DNA of 64,000 nucleotides from Tritrichomonas musculus (lineage: Eukaryota; Parabasalia; Tritrichomonadida; Tritrichomonadidae), in NCBI GenBank assembly GCA_039105265.1, contig JAPFFF010000006.1:806001-870000 (forward strand), given 5' to 3'. Below are positions 1 to 10,949 of the stretch, one piece after another (position 1 is the stretch's first letter; each line of letters starts with the position of its first letter). The notes beneath the pieces were generated by a model. That model was not told where the DNA came from, did no database searches, and was given only the letters and a program-made list of their open reading frames with translations. The position numbers and the translations under genes were made by a program.

Positions 1-3
1 TTG

Positions 4-3000
4 ATGAATCATCCTTTATCAAAAAGTAAAATTCTTGAAGCAGAGCCTCTTTGTCTTCGAGCATCTGGTACGCATATATCAGAAATTGATATTGTTAAAC
101 CAGCTTTAGCTGGAGCATTAAAACTATATGTATCAAATAATTCAATAAATACTATCGAAAATATTCCACAATTCCGTTCACTTGAAGTGCTTCTTATTTC
201 TAATAATAACATTTCTTATATTGAAGATCTCGAGCCTCTTTCAAAACTTAAAAGATTAAAAGTAATAAATATCGAAGGAAATCCTGTATGCCATTTACCT
301 CTTTATAAAATTCATCTCCTTGCGTTATGTCCTAATCTTAAAGAAATAGATGGTAGAAATATTGTATCGACAGGAATAAGGAAAAAATATTCGCAAAATG
401 ATCTGCAATTAATTGTTTCATCCGAATCAGCTCTTTTACATTCTATCGTTTCATGTGAAATTGTAGATGAAAATGTAACAAAAGATCCTCCTTTTCCAAT
501 TATATCTGTTCAAGCAATGATAGAATCCAGATATCCTCCTGACTTACTTAGGCAGAGATACAATATGATTAGAAAAGAATTTTGTGAAATGCCAACTAAA
601 AAGTATCTTACCAATTTACGTTCAATATTTGTTGAAGAGCATCAAAACATTTTAAATAAAGCAGCTTTTAAGGAAAACATCTATCCTGAAATTATTGAAA
701 AGCACAAATCGAAACTTAATCAGCTGGCTAGCGTCGACAACCTCAAACAGCTGTATCAAGATGCAGATGAGCTTACACAAATTGTTTGTCAATATGTTGA
801 AGATCAGAATTTGCCTTCGCCAAGGTCGCCTTTAAAATCAAGTTCTAAAAGCAGTGTGGTAAATAATTTATATTCGCCATTATCAAAAGGACTATTTGAT
901 AGAAGACCAGAAACTGAAGCTTTTGATGATTTTTCAGAAAATTTGAACAATGATGAGAAAATTAAAAATTGTAATGGTAAAAATAAAAAGCATAATTCAA
1001 CCTTAAATTCGACTCAAAACAAAGATAAAAACGAAGAAGATAATCAAAAAATTGAAGAAAATGAATCCAGCATTAAATCAGATGAAAATGAAATGCCAAA
1101 TTCAACTACAAATATAAGTGAAAAAGATTATTCACATATAAGCAATAGTGGGAAAGAATCGCATAAATTCAACAGTAGTTATGAGAAAAAAAACGAAAAA
1201 TATAATCAAAATAAATATTTGTCGCCAACTCAAAATAAAAATTCTTCTTATTTGGATTATAGTTCAGACACAAATAAGAAACATCCAATTGATGATAAGA
1301 ATGTTTTGGATAAAAACGAAAAATCGAATTACCATCCAAACCAAAATAAGAAAAAAGATCAAAGTCAAATCGCAAAAAATCATAAGCTTGATCCAAATAA
1401 AAATCACGATGATAAAAATTCTAACAGCGGAAGTGTTAAAAAGAATGATAAAGATTATCAATCAATAAATGGCTCTATTCAAAATAGTCAAATGCAAACT
1501 CATTATAAGAAAGAAAAGGTTAAAGATACTATTTCTAAAGTTAAAAATGATGAAGAGGAAAGTGCAGACGATGTTGATCTCAATAAATCAAATTTTCAAG
1601 ATGGATATGAAGAAGATGATGAATACTTCAGTAAAAGTATGCATGATAATGAAATTGCTATTGAATTTGACCTTGAAATAGGAGAAGAGGAAGAAGAATT
1701 GCCAATTACAGAAGAACTTCAACAAAGTCAAGAAACTGTTGATAAGAAAGAACAAAATAATGAGCATTTTAATAATCAAAAAGATTATGTTGAGAGAGAA
1801 GATGAATACCCTGATGAATTCAATGATCACGAGAATTATATTAAAGATAATGCCAATAGTGAAGAAGAAAATATAAATGATATTGAGCAAGAAGAAAATA
1901 ATTGCCAATCTGAAATAAATAGCGATAATGAAAGTAATAAAAATTCTCTTTTAGATGATGGAAATGACGAGTTTATTAAAGAAGATGAAATTCATTCGAA
2001 TGATAAATTTGTTTTCGAAGAAGAAGAAAATAAGAATGAGCAGAAAGAATATAAAAACGTCAGTTCTGAATATAAAGACACAAATTCAAATAATTCAAAT
2101 ATCAGTAATAAATATCAAACGCCCCAAGAAAATCATCTAAAAAATGAAAAAGGAAATTCCAGTGATTTAAAAGGTAATGCACAGAATTCCAAACAAAAAT
2201 CTCCCAAGAAGAGCAAAGAAATTATTACAAATGAAAATTCACAAAATAAAGGCTCCAAAATTAGTTCACAAAGAAAAGAAAATGAAAATAATAAGCAATA
2301 CCAAGATGAAAAAGATGAGAATACTCGTATTGTTAATAGCAAAAAGAATAAAACTCAATTCAATTCGCCAAAGCATGATAAATATGAACAGCAGCAAATA
2401 ATACAAAAAGAAACAACTAATAATTCCCAAAAGAATGAAAATAAAAGTAATTCTTCAAAAATTCAAAAAGATAATATGAGTAGCATAAATAATTCAAGTT
2501 TAAACAGTCAAAATAATTCTTCACCAGAGCAGACAGAAAATATTAATGATGAAAATGATGAATACTATCTGAAAAATAGCTCTTCACAAAGCCAAAATGA
2601 AAATCCAAGTAATCCAAATACCAAAACTCAAGATTTCCAACAAAACCATCACCCGAAAAATAAACAAAACTCTAAAATAGGTAACCAAATAAAAGATACT
2701 CAAAATAACTTTAGCAAAATTGAATATAACCAAAATAGTGATAAAGGCAGTGATAAAAGTAAAAAAGATAAGGAAAAGCCGCCACAAGATCGAAAAGAAA
2801 GTCAGAGTAGTATAAATTTAACAAATAAAGAATTTCAACAGAATTCAAATTCAAATGATGAAAGTAAAATAACAAATGAAAATGAAACAAATGAATGTTT
2901 ATTTGATAGTCCTCTAATAAGCATTAAAAGAAACAGCGAAAATGAAAGTTTCCATAATAATTCAAAAGATTCTCAAAACGAAGATGAAAATTATCAAAAC

Positions 3001-3537
3001 TATGAGAGTAGTGATCATTTACAAAGCACCAAAAATGAAGATATATATATGGAAAACGAAATTGAGAAAAACAGCCAAAATGAAGATGAAATAATATTTT
3101 CATCGAGTGAGAAAAATAAATCAAGTGAAATCCAATTTTCTGGAAGTCACAAGCATACTGAAAATTCTTATGATTATGATGAAAAAATAATTCAAATGCG
3201 ACTTTACAATTTCATTCCAATAATGTATTTTTTTAAAGTATGGAAGCAAAAGTTTCTGAAAACAAGCAACGAATATTCAAATAGCAGGTCTGGTTCTTCT
3301 TCTTCTTCTCTGATAAAACTTCAGCAGCAACTGAATTCTTTATCTAGTCAAAATGAAACCAAAAGGAAAAAGAAATATCTGGATAATGATCAAAATTGTA
3401 CTAACGATATTCAAGTTGCGATTGAAAGGCGCAGGCTATTAAGGCAAATTGATACCCAAAAAGAAATTAATCAAAAAGCAGCCGATAGATATAACCAAAT
3501 GGCAAATGAATGCAAACTGAAAGAGTCGTTCATATAA
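4..3537 (+). CDS. Leucine-rich-repeat protein with very long Asn/Lys/Glu-rich tail
   Basis: The first ~125 residues hold several SDS22-type leucine-rich repeats (for example LKLYVSNNSINTIENI and LEVLLISNNNISYIEDL) closed by an LRR-cap-like segment ending in CPNLKEIDG. This fold is a protein-interaction surface. Residues ~130-290 look ordered and partly helical. From ~300 to ~1060 the protein is low complexity, dominated by N, K, E, S, Q and D with acidic runs. The last ~110 residues turn basic and helical and may form a coiled coil. No signal peptide or membrane segment is seen. The first ATG in the window is base 4, preceded by an in-frame TTG at base 1, so the gene may start upstream of the window. 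The stop runs into TAAAAT, the UAAA arrangement known from trichomonad polyadenylation. Partners and function cannot be named from sequence. Confidence 0.8.
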   Translation: MNHPLSKSKILEAEPLCLRASGTHISEIDIVKPALAGALKLYVSNNSINTIENIPQFRSLEVLLISNNNISYIEDLEPLSKLKRLKVINIEGNPVCHLPLYKIHLLALCPNLKEIDGRNIVSTGIRKKYSQNDLQLIVSSESALLHSIVSCEIVDENVTKDPPFPIISVQAMIESRYPPDLLRQRYNMIRKEFCEMPTKKYLTNLRSIFVEEHQNILNKAAFKENIYPEIIEKHKSKLNQLASVDNLKQLYQDADELTQIVCQYVEDQNLPSPRSPLKSSSKSSVVNNLYSPLSKGLFDRRPETEAFDDFSENLNNDEKIKNCNGKNKKHNSTLNSTQNKDKNEEDNQKIEENESSIKSDENEMPNSTTNISEKDYSHISNSGKESHKFNSSYEKKNEKYNQNKYLSPTQNKNSSYLDYSSDTNKKHPIDDKNVLDKNEKSNYHPNQNKKKDQSQIAKNHKLDPNKNHDDKNSNSGSVKKNDKDYQSINGSIQNSQMQTHYKKEKVKDTISKVKNDEEESADDVDLNKSNFQDGYEEDDEYFSKSMHDNEIAIEFDLEIGEEEEELPITEELQQSQETVDKKEQNNEHFNNQKDYVEREDEYPDEFNDHENYIKDNANSEEENINDIEQEENNCQSEINSDNESNKNSLLDDGNDEFIKEDEIHSNDKFVFEEEENKNEQKEYKNVSSEYKDTNSNNSNISNKYQTPQENHLKNEKGNSSDLKGNAQNSKQKSPKKSKEIITNENSQNKGSKISSQRKENENNKQYQDEKDENTRIVNSKKNKTQFNSPKHDKYEQQQIIQKETTNNSQKNENKSNSSKIQKDNMSSINNSSLNSQNNSSPEQTENINDENDEYYLKNSSSQSQNENPSNPNTKTQDFQQNHHPKNKQNSKIGNQIKDTQNNFSKIEYNQNSDKGSDKSKKDKEKPPQDRKESQSSINLTNKEFQQNSNSNDESKITNENETNECLFDSPLISIKRNSENESFHNNSKDSQNEDENYQNYESSDHLQSTKNEDIYMENEIEKNSQNEDEIIFSSSEKNKSSEIQFSGSHKHTENSYDYDEKIIQMRLYNFIPIMYFFKVWKQKFLKTSNEYSNSRSGSSSSSLIKLQQQLNSLSSQNETKRKKKYLDNDQNCTNDIQVAIERRRLLRQIDTQKEINQKAADRYNQMANECKLKESFI

Positions 3538-3540
3538 AAT

Positions 3541-3780
3541 TTAGCATGAGTGATATTATTTATATAGTATTATTTTATTTATATTATGGTAAATAAATAT
3601 AGAAAATATCATATTTTTTATTTCTTTTACTAATGATCCAAATTAATCGTCAGAAAATCGTGTAAGTTATATTCAAATTGCTAAACTATTATTACGCTTT
3701 TCAATCCGATTTTTGCGTTATAAGAATTGCATTTGCTTTTTTTTCTCAAGCAGTCGAATTGCATAACCAGATCAAATAAG
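3541..3780. other. Intergenic spacer
   Basis: AT-rich sequence downstream of the leucine-rich-repeat gene, with no open frame and no clear element ends. Confidence 0.5.
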
Positions 3781-4328
3781 CATCGCCAAAGAAATCTTGA
3801 ATCAAGCACCGATTTCATTTGAGAATGTTTCTATATCCCTTTCAAGTGATTTTACAAATATCCCAGAATTCCAAGAATTCTTGTCTATGAATAGTCTTAC
3901 ATTGTATCAAACGAGTGATCAATCTAAAGAGCGTGAAGTTCCAAGCCTTTATTGAAGCAACAGCGCAAAAATTTGGAAATGAAGGAGATCAAAAAGAAAA
4001 AAAGATAAAAGAAGTAAAAGAAAAACAACCAGGATCCGAGAAGCATCAAGGAGTTGGATACGTTCTTCCTCAGTCATCACCTCCTTATCCCAGCGCCAAT
4101 AGCAAACCCTCCATCAAAGATTACAGCTACATCACTTTCTCCAGATAATATACCAAAACTTAGAAAAGTTGATCCTCCTAAAGAACAATGGAATCAGCAA
4201 TGGGAGATAAGGCAACTGCAGGTGGAAGTAGCGGTGTTGTTACTAAATGAACTGCCCGTACTGGCGCCAGTGAAAGAATTTGTTGCTCTTCTTGCAAAAA
4301 TGAGAGCAGCAAAAGGTGGTGGTGATTA
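3781..4328 (+). pseudogene. Frameshifted host-gene relic, possibly the C-terminus of a WHEP-domain aminoacyl-tRNA synthetase
   Basis: This stretch is clearly GC-richer than its surroundings and reads as protein in successive frames. One frame starts near 3783 (IAKEILNQAPISFENVSI) and stops near 3953. A second covers about 3915-4147 and contains FIEATAQKFGNEGDQKEKK. A third covers about 4054-4328 and ends VKEFVALLAKMRAAKGGGD. At the 3' end, MGDK and AGGSSGVVTK in one frame and IRQL and KEFVALLAK in another follow the order of a WHEP domain, a helical RNA-binding appendage of some eukaryotic tRNA synthetases (GDKVR-LKA-VVTAEV-LLALKKEF in general form). At least three frame changes and a stop are needed, so it is not a working gene. 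The WHEP reading is tentative and the enzyme is not identified. Confidence 0.45.
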
Positions 4329-4690
4329 AATATTTTTCTCGTTATGGTTTTAGATTTTGGGTTATCAACTTTGTTTCAAAATGTCACTGGCAAACCTAAA
4401 ATAATAATTTGCTTCTTTCATGATTTGTTTGAAAAATGCGTATATATTTTTTCGTTTTTTAATATTCGTATACTATTCCATAAAATAAACTTCAATGTAG
4501 AGATATTCGTATACTATTTATATATAAAAAAACATAATTATTATTAAAATCCTTGTATTGGTAGTTGAACTCCTTTTGTTTGTGCACAAATTATTGTTTG
4601 TAATGTATCTTCTTTGAAGTTTGATGGGGAGTATGAAAACGGATTTTCGAGAACAAATGAAAATCTCTTTTTCAAATTAATAAGTGCCTT

Positions 4691-4728
<38 letters not shown>

Positions 4729-4742
4729 TGAAAAAAATAATA
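4329..4742. other. Spacer with poly(A) tract
   Basis: No gene is supported here. A run of about 30 A lies at 4697-4726, immediately before the Tc1/mariner element. Open frames over this stretch are simple-sequence artefacts. Confidence 0.5.
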
Positions 4743-6143
4743 AACTGGAACAGGAAATTCAGTAGCACTTCACTTTTATTCAAAAAGTTAAAATTTTTAG
4801 AGCCGTTTATTTGAATCAATTCAATTTTATAAAATTTTACTTATAAATATGAATTATCAAGACATCGCTTATATATTTAATTCAGGTCTTAGTCGAAATC
4901 AACAAATTGCAGAATTGATAAAGCTTGATATCAAATCAAGAGACATTCAAACTATAATGCATTGTGGCCCCAATTTAATTTGTGAAGTTCGACATTCGTT
5001 AAATCTTACAGGATCTGCTCCAGAACAATCCAAAAGAGGCCGTCCATCAAAAAAAACTCCAGCTGTTAAATCTTTTATCGTCGAACAGACCTTTTCAAAT
5101 CCTTTATCATCTGGAGATGATTTACACAATCAAATAAAAGATTCAATGAGCATAGATATAAGTCGAACAACGATCAATGAAGTTAGAGGAGAATGTGGAT
5201 ATAAATTCCTTCCTCCTATTCAAGAACCATTGTTGACCGAAATTCAGATAATTAAAAGATTAAACTTTTGCTATACAGTTTTAATTCACAGATACAATTT
5301 ACCGTCCATAGGATTTTCCGATGAGTCGCGCTTTGGGCTCGGTTCAGACAAACGTTGGGTTTGGCGAAAACGTAATGAGTATAATCCTAAAGCAGTGATA
5401 CAAAGAGAAAAATTTGCCACATCAGTGATGGCATGGGGAATGATTAGTTCGAATTATAAGCCTGATATTTACATTTATGAATCCACCGAAAATTCAGTAA
5501 AATATGTTGAAATGCTCATTGACAATTCTTATTTGACAGATGCTCAAACATTTTTTGATGGAGAATTCGCCTTCCAACAAGACGGAGCCAGGCCACACAC
5601 CGCAAAAGTCTCAATCGAGTCCATTACAAACATTTGCGATTTGGTAACAAATTGGCCTCCGAATTCACCTGACCTGAACGTCATTGAAATGTTGTGGGCT
5701 CTAATGGATAACATGATATCTTTTTATCATCCAGCAAATAAAGAAGAACTAATAGAGGCAATAAAGATTGCTTGGAATTCAATTGAAATTGAAACAATAA
5801 ACAAACTTTGTTCATCATTTGTTGGACGATGTTATCTTTGCCTCAAAAATCGCGGACATTGCATACAAAAAGACCTTAAAAAAGGATTAAGATATGACAT
5901 TAGCGATGAAGAAATTCAATCTCTTTTTGAAGAGTTGAAAAATGAAGGAATAATTTTGAAAGAAATTCCATTAATTTTACAAAGAAAAATTGAAGAGTAA
6001 AAATTTTTATTGAATTTTAACTTTTTGAGGCGACCGGAATCTCAGTAGCAATTATTTTCACTTTTTGAAAACCAAAAAATTTTATATCATTGAAAAAATA
6101 ATTTTTTGTGAGCTATCGTGCTACTGATTTTCCTGTTCCAGTT
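4743..6143. mobile_element. Complete Tc1/mariner (DD34E) transposon
   Basis: Near-perfect ~26-bp terminal inverted repeats begin AACTGGAACAGGAAA at 4743 and end TTTCCTGTTCCAGTT at 6143. One mismatch separates the two ends. A TA dinucleotide lies on each side (4741-4742 and 6144-6145), the target duplication expected of this superfamily. The 1.4 kb length and a single open transposase are typical of an intact element. Both ends also carry ACTTTTTGA/TCAAAAAGT-type subterminal motifs. Confidence 0.9.
4849..6000 (+). CDS. Tc1/mariner family transposase (DD34E)
   Basis: This 383-residue DDE transposase catalyses cut-and-paste transposition in the nucleus. Residues 1-120 form the DNA-binding part, with helix-turn-helix-like segments and a GRPSKK hook (64-69). 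The catalytic core shows D158 in FSDESRFG, D245 in QQDGARPHTA and E280 in PNSPDLNVIE. The spacing is 34 residues between the last two, the Tc1 signature. The ATG at 4849 is the only sensible start: it lies about 105 bp inside the left end and gives a family-typical length of ~340-390. The frame is uninterrupted and all three catalytic residues are present, so the element could be recent or active. The stop reads TAAAAA, containing UAAA. Confidence 0.92.
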   Translation: MNYQDIAYIFNSGLSRNQQIAELIKLDIKSRDIQTIMHCGPNLICEVRHSLNLTGSAPEQSKRGRPSKKTPAVKSFIVEQTFSNPLSSGDDLHNQIKDSMSIDISRTTINEVRGECGYKFLPPIQEPLLTEIQIIKRLNFCYTVLIHRYNLPSIGFSDESRFGLGSDKRWVWRKRNEYNPKAVIQREKFATSVMAWGMISSNYKPDIYIYESTENSVKYVEMLIDNSYLTDAQTFFDGEFAFQQDGARPHTAKVSIESITNICDLVTNWPPNSPDLNVIEMLWALMDNMISFYHPANKEELIEAIKIAWNSIEIETINKLCSSFVGRCYLCLKNRGHCIQKDLKKGLRYDISDEEIQSLFEELKNEGIILKEIPLILQRKIEE

Positions 6144-6145
6144 TA

Positions 6146-6392
6146 TATTAGAAATAGAGGGATCATGACTCGTTAAAATGGATGTAATTAAGCATGTCAA
6201 CAATAGCCTCCATAGATTTAAAATCCAAATCTAGTTTTTATTGGTGGTTTTTAAGTTTTGTTGTCAAAAACTTTCATTAAAAATTCGTCAGATCCAGTAA
6301 TAAGTAAGAATTTTATGCTATTTTACACCCAAAATAAAAAAAAAAAAAAAAAATTAAAACCTTAACGTTCTCCTCCATAAGTTTTTTAGGAT
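6146..6392. other. Spacer without genes
   Basis: AT-rich sequence with an A-tract near 6337-6353. Nothing else is recognisable. Confidence 0.4.
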
Positions 6393-6523
6393 CTAGGCTT
6401 TTGTGTCCGAAATTTTTTATATTCAAAAAGTTAAAAAAAGTATCCAAAAATATCCAATTTGGATACTTTTCGGACATTTTTCGAAACTTTTTGAGAAAAA
6501 AAATTTCGGACACAAAAGCCTAG
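6393..6523. repeat. Short foldback element (131 bp)
   Basis: CTAGGCTTTTGTGTCCGAAA at 6393 is repeated inverted up to 6523, with matching TTCAAAAAGTT-type arms further in and TATCCAAA repeated around the centre. The whole unit can fold into one hairpin. It has no coding capacity and looks like a minimal MITE. Confidence 0.65.
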
Positions 6524-8575
6524 TTTAGGATTTTGTTTGAATGCGTTTCGATCATTTCCGATCAAAATGCATTCAAATAAAAACCAAAATATCGAGTTTT
6601 ATGAGCTTAATATTATTATTAAAAATTTTATACACTTTATAAAAGCACATCTCTCACATTTTCGCATGAGGGAGCCTTTTGTTTTTATATTATACATGAT
6701 TTTTTGAGATAATTAATTTCTTTATATTCTCATAAATATCATGGAATGGATGTAAAAAATAAGATTTATATACATATTTGATCTTAGTTTTTGTTTTTAT
6801 ATCAAAGGTCATTGTAATTTATTTAAAAAAATATGCTAGAATTTCTTTATAAAGTTTTTCTTTTAAAAATATATTTTTAAAATAAATAGAGAAATATGAA
6901 GTTTTATTGAGAAATTTCTTTTTTCTTTTTTTTTTTCTTTTTTTTTTTTTTCTCATATAACAAGATAGCCGCTTTTTGAGCTACGCTCAAAAAGTGTCTT
7001 TATCAAATTTATAAATAAAGTAATTTTTTTTTCGCCAACAGGTATTCCAATTGGAATAACAATTGAATGAATATTTGAATGGATATATCAGAAAAACTGA
7101 GAAGACTTGCAACTTGAACGATTGTGATTAAAAGATCGAAATAATTTTTTTAATAAGATAATCAATTTTGATCTTTAGATAATATTGATAAGAAAACTTG
7201 ATTCAGAAATCGCATGTGAATCAGGAAAGTTTAACGAAAGATTATAAAATAAGGATTTATAGCTGGCATCTGGGAAATTAGTTTTTTATCTAAAAAAAAT
7301 ATATTTTCTTTTATGATTCAATCAATTTATCAATCATCCAAAATTACAATAATATTAGTATAAATTATTTTTTTATATAATTATGAAATCAATATCTCCT
7401 TTTCGTATCATTATAAAAATATTTTAAAAAATGAATAAATTGAAAAATTTAATTGAAAATTTGAATTGACCAAAAATAATAATACAAAAATTCAATCTTC
7501 AAATTAACTCATAAAAGATAAAATATGAAAAATAAAGTAATTTATAAAAAGGAATGAAATAATGAAGAGAAAATCGTGTCTATAATTTTGTGAGAAATAT
7601 AAAATTTTTAAAACACTTTTATTTTTATATTGAAATTTTTTTTCTCATAATCAACGGAATATATCTGAGCAAACCATATATTTTAACCACAAATATAAAA
7701 TATTATTAGCCAATTAGCCTTTTTTAATATTTTTCAATACTTTACAAATGGACAACCGCTCTATTTATTTTTAATTATATAATAGAAATTGTCTAAGATT
7801 GTATTTATAACGATCATATTTTGTGAGAGTTGCATATAATCTCAAAAAACTTATTATAAAGAGAGGTCAACTTGTTTTTAACACAAAAACTCATAGTATA
7901 ATTGGTTTTGATTTTTTATATTCACATCTAATATTTTAAATAATAAATAATAGTTGTTTTATCAAAAATATCTCTAATATTTATTTTTACTATTGAGATA
8001 AAAATGTTTTTTTTTCAAAAATAATCTAATTTGAATATGTATTTTTTTCTCAATTTTTTCTTTTCAAATTTTAGCTTTATTATTTTACTAATTTTTCTTG
8101 ATGAGATATTAATATTTATTAAATATTCTTGCGCATTTAATCATTGATATAGATTTAAAAAATAATTATATAAACGATATTTAAAATCATTTCATTTTTT
8201 TTTATGCAAGAATGAATAAAACAAATGATCGAGTATAACTTATCATGACTCTAATATAAAATTGGTAGTTGAAATTTGAAATTTATATGAATAAATAGAT
8301 TCAATATACGCGTATATATCTAATATATTGTTTTCGAATGATTTGGTGTGTTGAATTTGGGACAATATTTGATTTAACAGCATCAGTAATTATTTCAAAA
8401 AACTGATTATATCTCAGCCTTTTGTAAAAATATTGAATCTTGATTGGTTTATTCTAATTATATCAGTAGGTACTTTTAAATCATCATTTGATCTATCATG
8501 ATTTACTTGAAATTAAGAATCTCCATTTATCATCGATTGTCTTTAATCAAATCATAAAAGTAATATTTATATAAT
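6524..8575. other. Gene-free AT-rich stretch with two hairpins
   Basis: No open frame of note lies in about 2 kb. An imperfect inverted repeat GAATGCGTTT...AAAATGCATTC lies at 6539-6576. A perfect 10-bp stem with a 3-base loop (CTTTTTGAGC-TAC-GCTCAAAAAG) lies at 6972-6994 after a T-rich tract (6917-6952). Poly-T and poly-A runs are frequent. Confidence 0.5.
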
Positions 8576-9530
8576 AGAGATCGGCGAAAAAGGAATTTCC
8601 ATATTTACAAAACTTTTACATATCATTAAGATCCATATGTTTTAAAAATCCATTTTTTTTCGAAAAGAAAAAGGTTTGTCTGTAAAAAAATTTTTTTGTG
8701 AAATAATTTTTTCATTTAAAAAATTTGTTTTCTTTTTAAAATGAAAAATACTTCTTAAAATGATCTTTTTTTTGCGAAATAATTTTCTTTTTTCAAAGCA
8801 CCAAGTCTTTTTTATATGAACAATTTTTTTTAATATAGATTTTCTTTTTAAAAAAACAAGATCTTATAAATATATTATTTGATTTTGATTTTTGAATACG
8901 TTATTCATATTAAAAAAAAACGTTATAATTGGTGGAAAAAACTACATTTTGAGGACAAAACTATTATTTTCATTCCCGATTTAAACTGTCTGCATCAAAA
9001 GCATCATTTAACAAGATTGGAAAGTGCCTCACAGCTTAATGAAGCAAATGATATTTTCTATATCATTAGAATGCTTCAAATTTTGAATATAGTTTGATCA
9101 TAAGCAATGATTACGAGTACTTTATAATTTATACATCAAATATCATTCTTTATGATTTGAATAATATCTAAATATATGTTTTTATTAAATAATTCTTTGA
9201 AATTCTTGTTAACTAAATTTTTTCTATCAATTTATATTTCGAAAGGAATTTATGATTTTAATTAAATTTTTTATTTGAAATGATCGAAACTTATTGATAT
9301 GATTTTACTTTTTGCACACACAAAAGCTTTTCGCAAAGAAGCTTTTTTTTTATAAAAAAAAAATTTTCAAAAATTAACCTTTTTATAAAAAAGTCACTTT
9401 TTTTTAAAAAAACAATTTTTTTTCGAAAAAGTGTATGCTTTCAGATATAACTTATACACATCAAAATAAATATGTTTTATAAATATAATTCTTTATTTTC
9501 AAAAAGGAAATCCCTTTTTCTCCGAGCTCT
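8576..9530. mobile_element. Non-autonomous TIR element with AGAG...CTCT ends
   Basis: Ends are AGAGATCGGCGAAAAAGGAA at 8576 and, inverted, AGAGCTCGGAGAAAAAGGGA finishing at 9530, about 25 bp with few mismatches. The interior is rich in T/A homopolymers and CTTTTT/AAAAAG motifs and has no supported gene; one open frame at 8879-9097 lacks an ATG. A second element at 50648-51623 has comparable AGAGC...GCTCT ends. The target duplication is not clear. Confidence 0.6.
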
Positions 9531-9737
9531 AATTATTATTATATATATTTTATTATACACCCGAGTCTCTACAATTTGTAACTTTGGTGTACGTTAATAT
9601 AGTTAAGTTGAAAAAAATTTTTTGTTAACCGAAATTTTATTATAAAAAAATAGTTAACAAAATGAAATTTAATAATTATTAGCATGCTTTATTTATAATT
9701 TCAATAATAACCGTCATGAAATATCGGCCATTTTATA

Positions 9738-10949
9738 ATGGGAAGGAGAAAAAGGAAAACATTTGTTAGCAAATACAATCAGTATTGGAAGCAACCAGAC
9801 TTATGTCATGATATCAAAGACACTTACTTTAAATTAGCTAAAGACCAAAACTTCGACAAAAGGCACATCATTTCAAAAATATCTAATGATTATAAAATTA
9901 AGCCGACTTCTCTTAGGTATTGGGTGAAACAATGGCAGACAAAAAGAGACTGGGATCCTACTGATACCAAAAACAAAGGGAAGCATCACAGAATATTCAA
10001 CGACGAGCAAGAAAAAAATATAGCAGAATATATTGAAGATAATTACATAGAACCACATAACTACTTTTCAAATTCTCAATTTCAAACATTGGCATTTGAA
10101 GCTTATGATAATATTTATAGAGATGCCGAAGACCCACCCAATTTCAGTTGTAGTAAAACATTTATCACTGATTTCAAAAACAAATACTGTATTTCGTCTC
10201 GTTTGGCACATTTTAAAGAACGAAAAGAAAATTTAAATTTAAATGAAAATGTAAATAACGAAGAAATTGACTTTTTCAAAGCACAAATACGATCAGTAAT
10301 TGAAAATGCTCAAATTAATAAAGAGCCTGTAGTTAATGCCGACGAGACCGGCTTTCAGATTTTGCCCAATTCGATCAAAACGTGGGCCTATAAAGGGACG
10401 AAAAATATCTCTATTAGTACTCCAGACTCAACAAAACAGCGCATCTCAGTTATGGCTTCAATTACATCTAATTACTGCAAAATCCCACTTTTTATAATTG
10501 GTCAAGGTAATTCACTGGAAGAAGCGGAAGAACAAGTTGGCCAATTAAGAGAAGAAAACAAATTATCTTATTCTGCGAAATCTTATATGACTACAAATTG
10601 TTTTCTTGAATATCTTGATTTTCTAAGAAAACAATTCAATGAAAATATAAAAATTCATTTAATTATTGATTCCTATAGTACACATACACCTCAAAAAGTG
10701 AAAACTAGAGCTCAAGAATTAAATATCGAATTATACTACATCCCGAGCGGATTTACAGATATGCTCCAGCCTCTCGATGTCGCTATATTCGCCCCGTTAA
10801 AGAGTATCACAAATGGCAAAATTGGCCAATTTTTATTTGGCAATCATTTAAATTCTGTTGGTATGAAAACTACAGTTCAGTTCATTCAAGAAGCATGGGA
10901 CATCCTCTCAATTGATAATTTAATATATGCTTGGGAACAATATCAATAA
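9738..10949 (+). CDS. pogo/Tigger-like DDE transposase
   Basis: This 403-residue transposase of the pogo/CENP-B-like branch has an N-terminal helix-turn-helix region (about 25-70, SKISNDYKIKPTSLRYWVKQW). A second DNA-binding region lies at about 85-160. The DDE_1-type core has D202 (NADETGF), D311 (LIIDSYSTHT) and D347 (DMLQPLDVAIF), with 35 residues between the last two. The protein ends about 55 residues after the third acidic residue, shorter than many relatives of 450-550 residues. The ATG at 9738 is preceded by CCATTTTATA and lies about 180 bp inside the left end. The stop is TAATAATA. The catalytic triad is intact. Confidence 0.85.
   Translation: MGRRKRKTFVSKYNQYWKQPDLCHDIKDTYFKLAKDQNFDKRHIISKISNDYKIKPTSLRYWVKQWQTKRDWDPTDTKNKGKHHRIFNDEQEKNIAEYIEDNYIEPHNYFSNSQFQTLAFEAYDNIYRDAEDPPNFSCSKTFITDFKNKYCISSRLAHFKERKENLNLNENVNNEEIDFFKAQIRSVIENAQINKEPVVNADETGFQILPNSIKTWAYKGTKNISISTPDSTKQRISVMASITSNYCKIPLFIIGQGNSLEEAEEQVGQLREENKLSYSAKSYMTTNCFLEYLDFLRKQFNENIKIHLIIDSYSTHTPQKVKTRAQELNIELYYIPSGFTDMLQPLDVAIFAPLKSITNGKIGQFLFGNHLNSVGMKTTVQFIQEAWDILSIDNLIYAWEQYQ

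Noticed and set aside
1148-3124. Many open frames overlapping the leucine-rich-repeat gene
   Set aside because: They are shadows of the low-complexity A-rich coding strand.
8879-9097. 72-codon open frame
   Set aside because: It has no ATG (starts at TTG), lies inside a non-autonomous element and has no recognised pattern.
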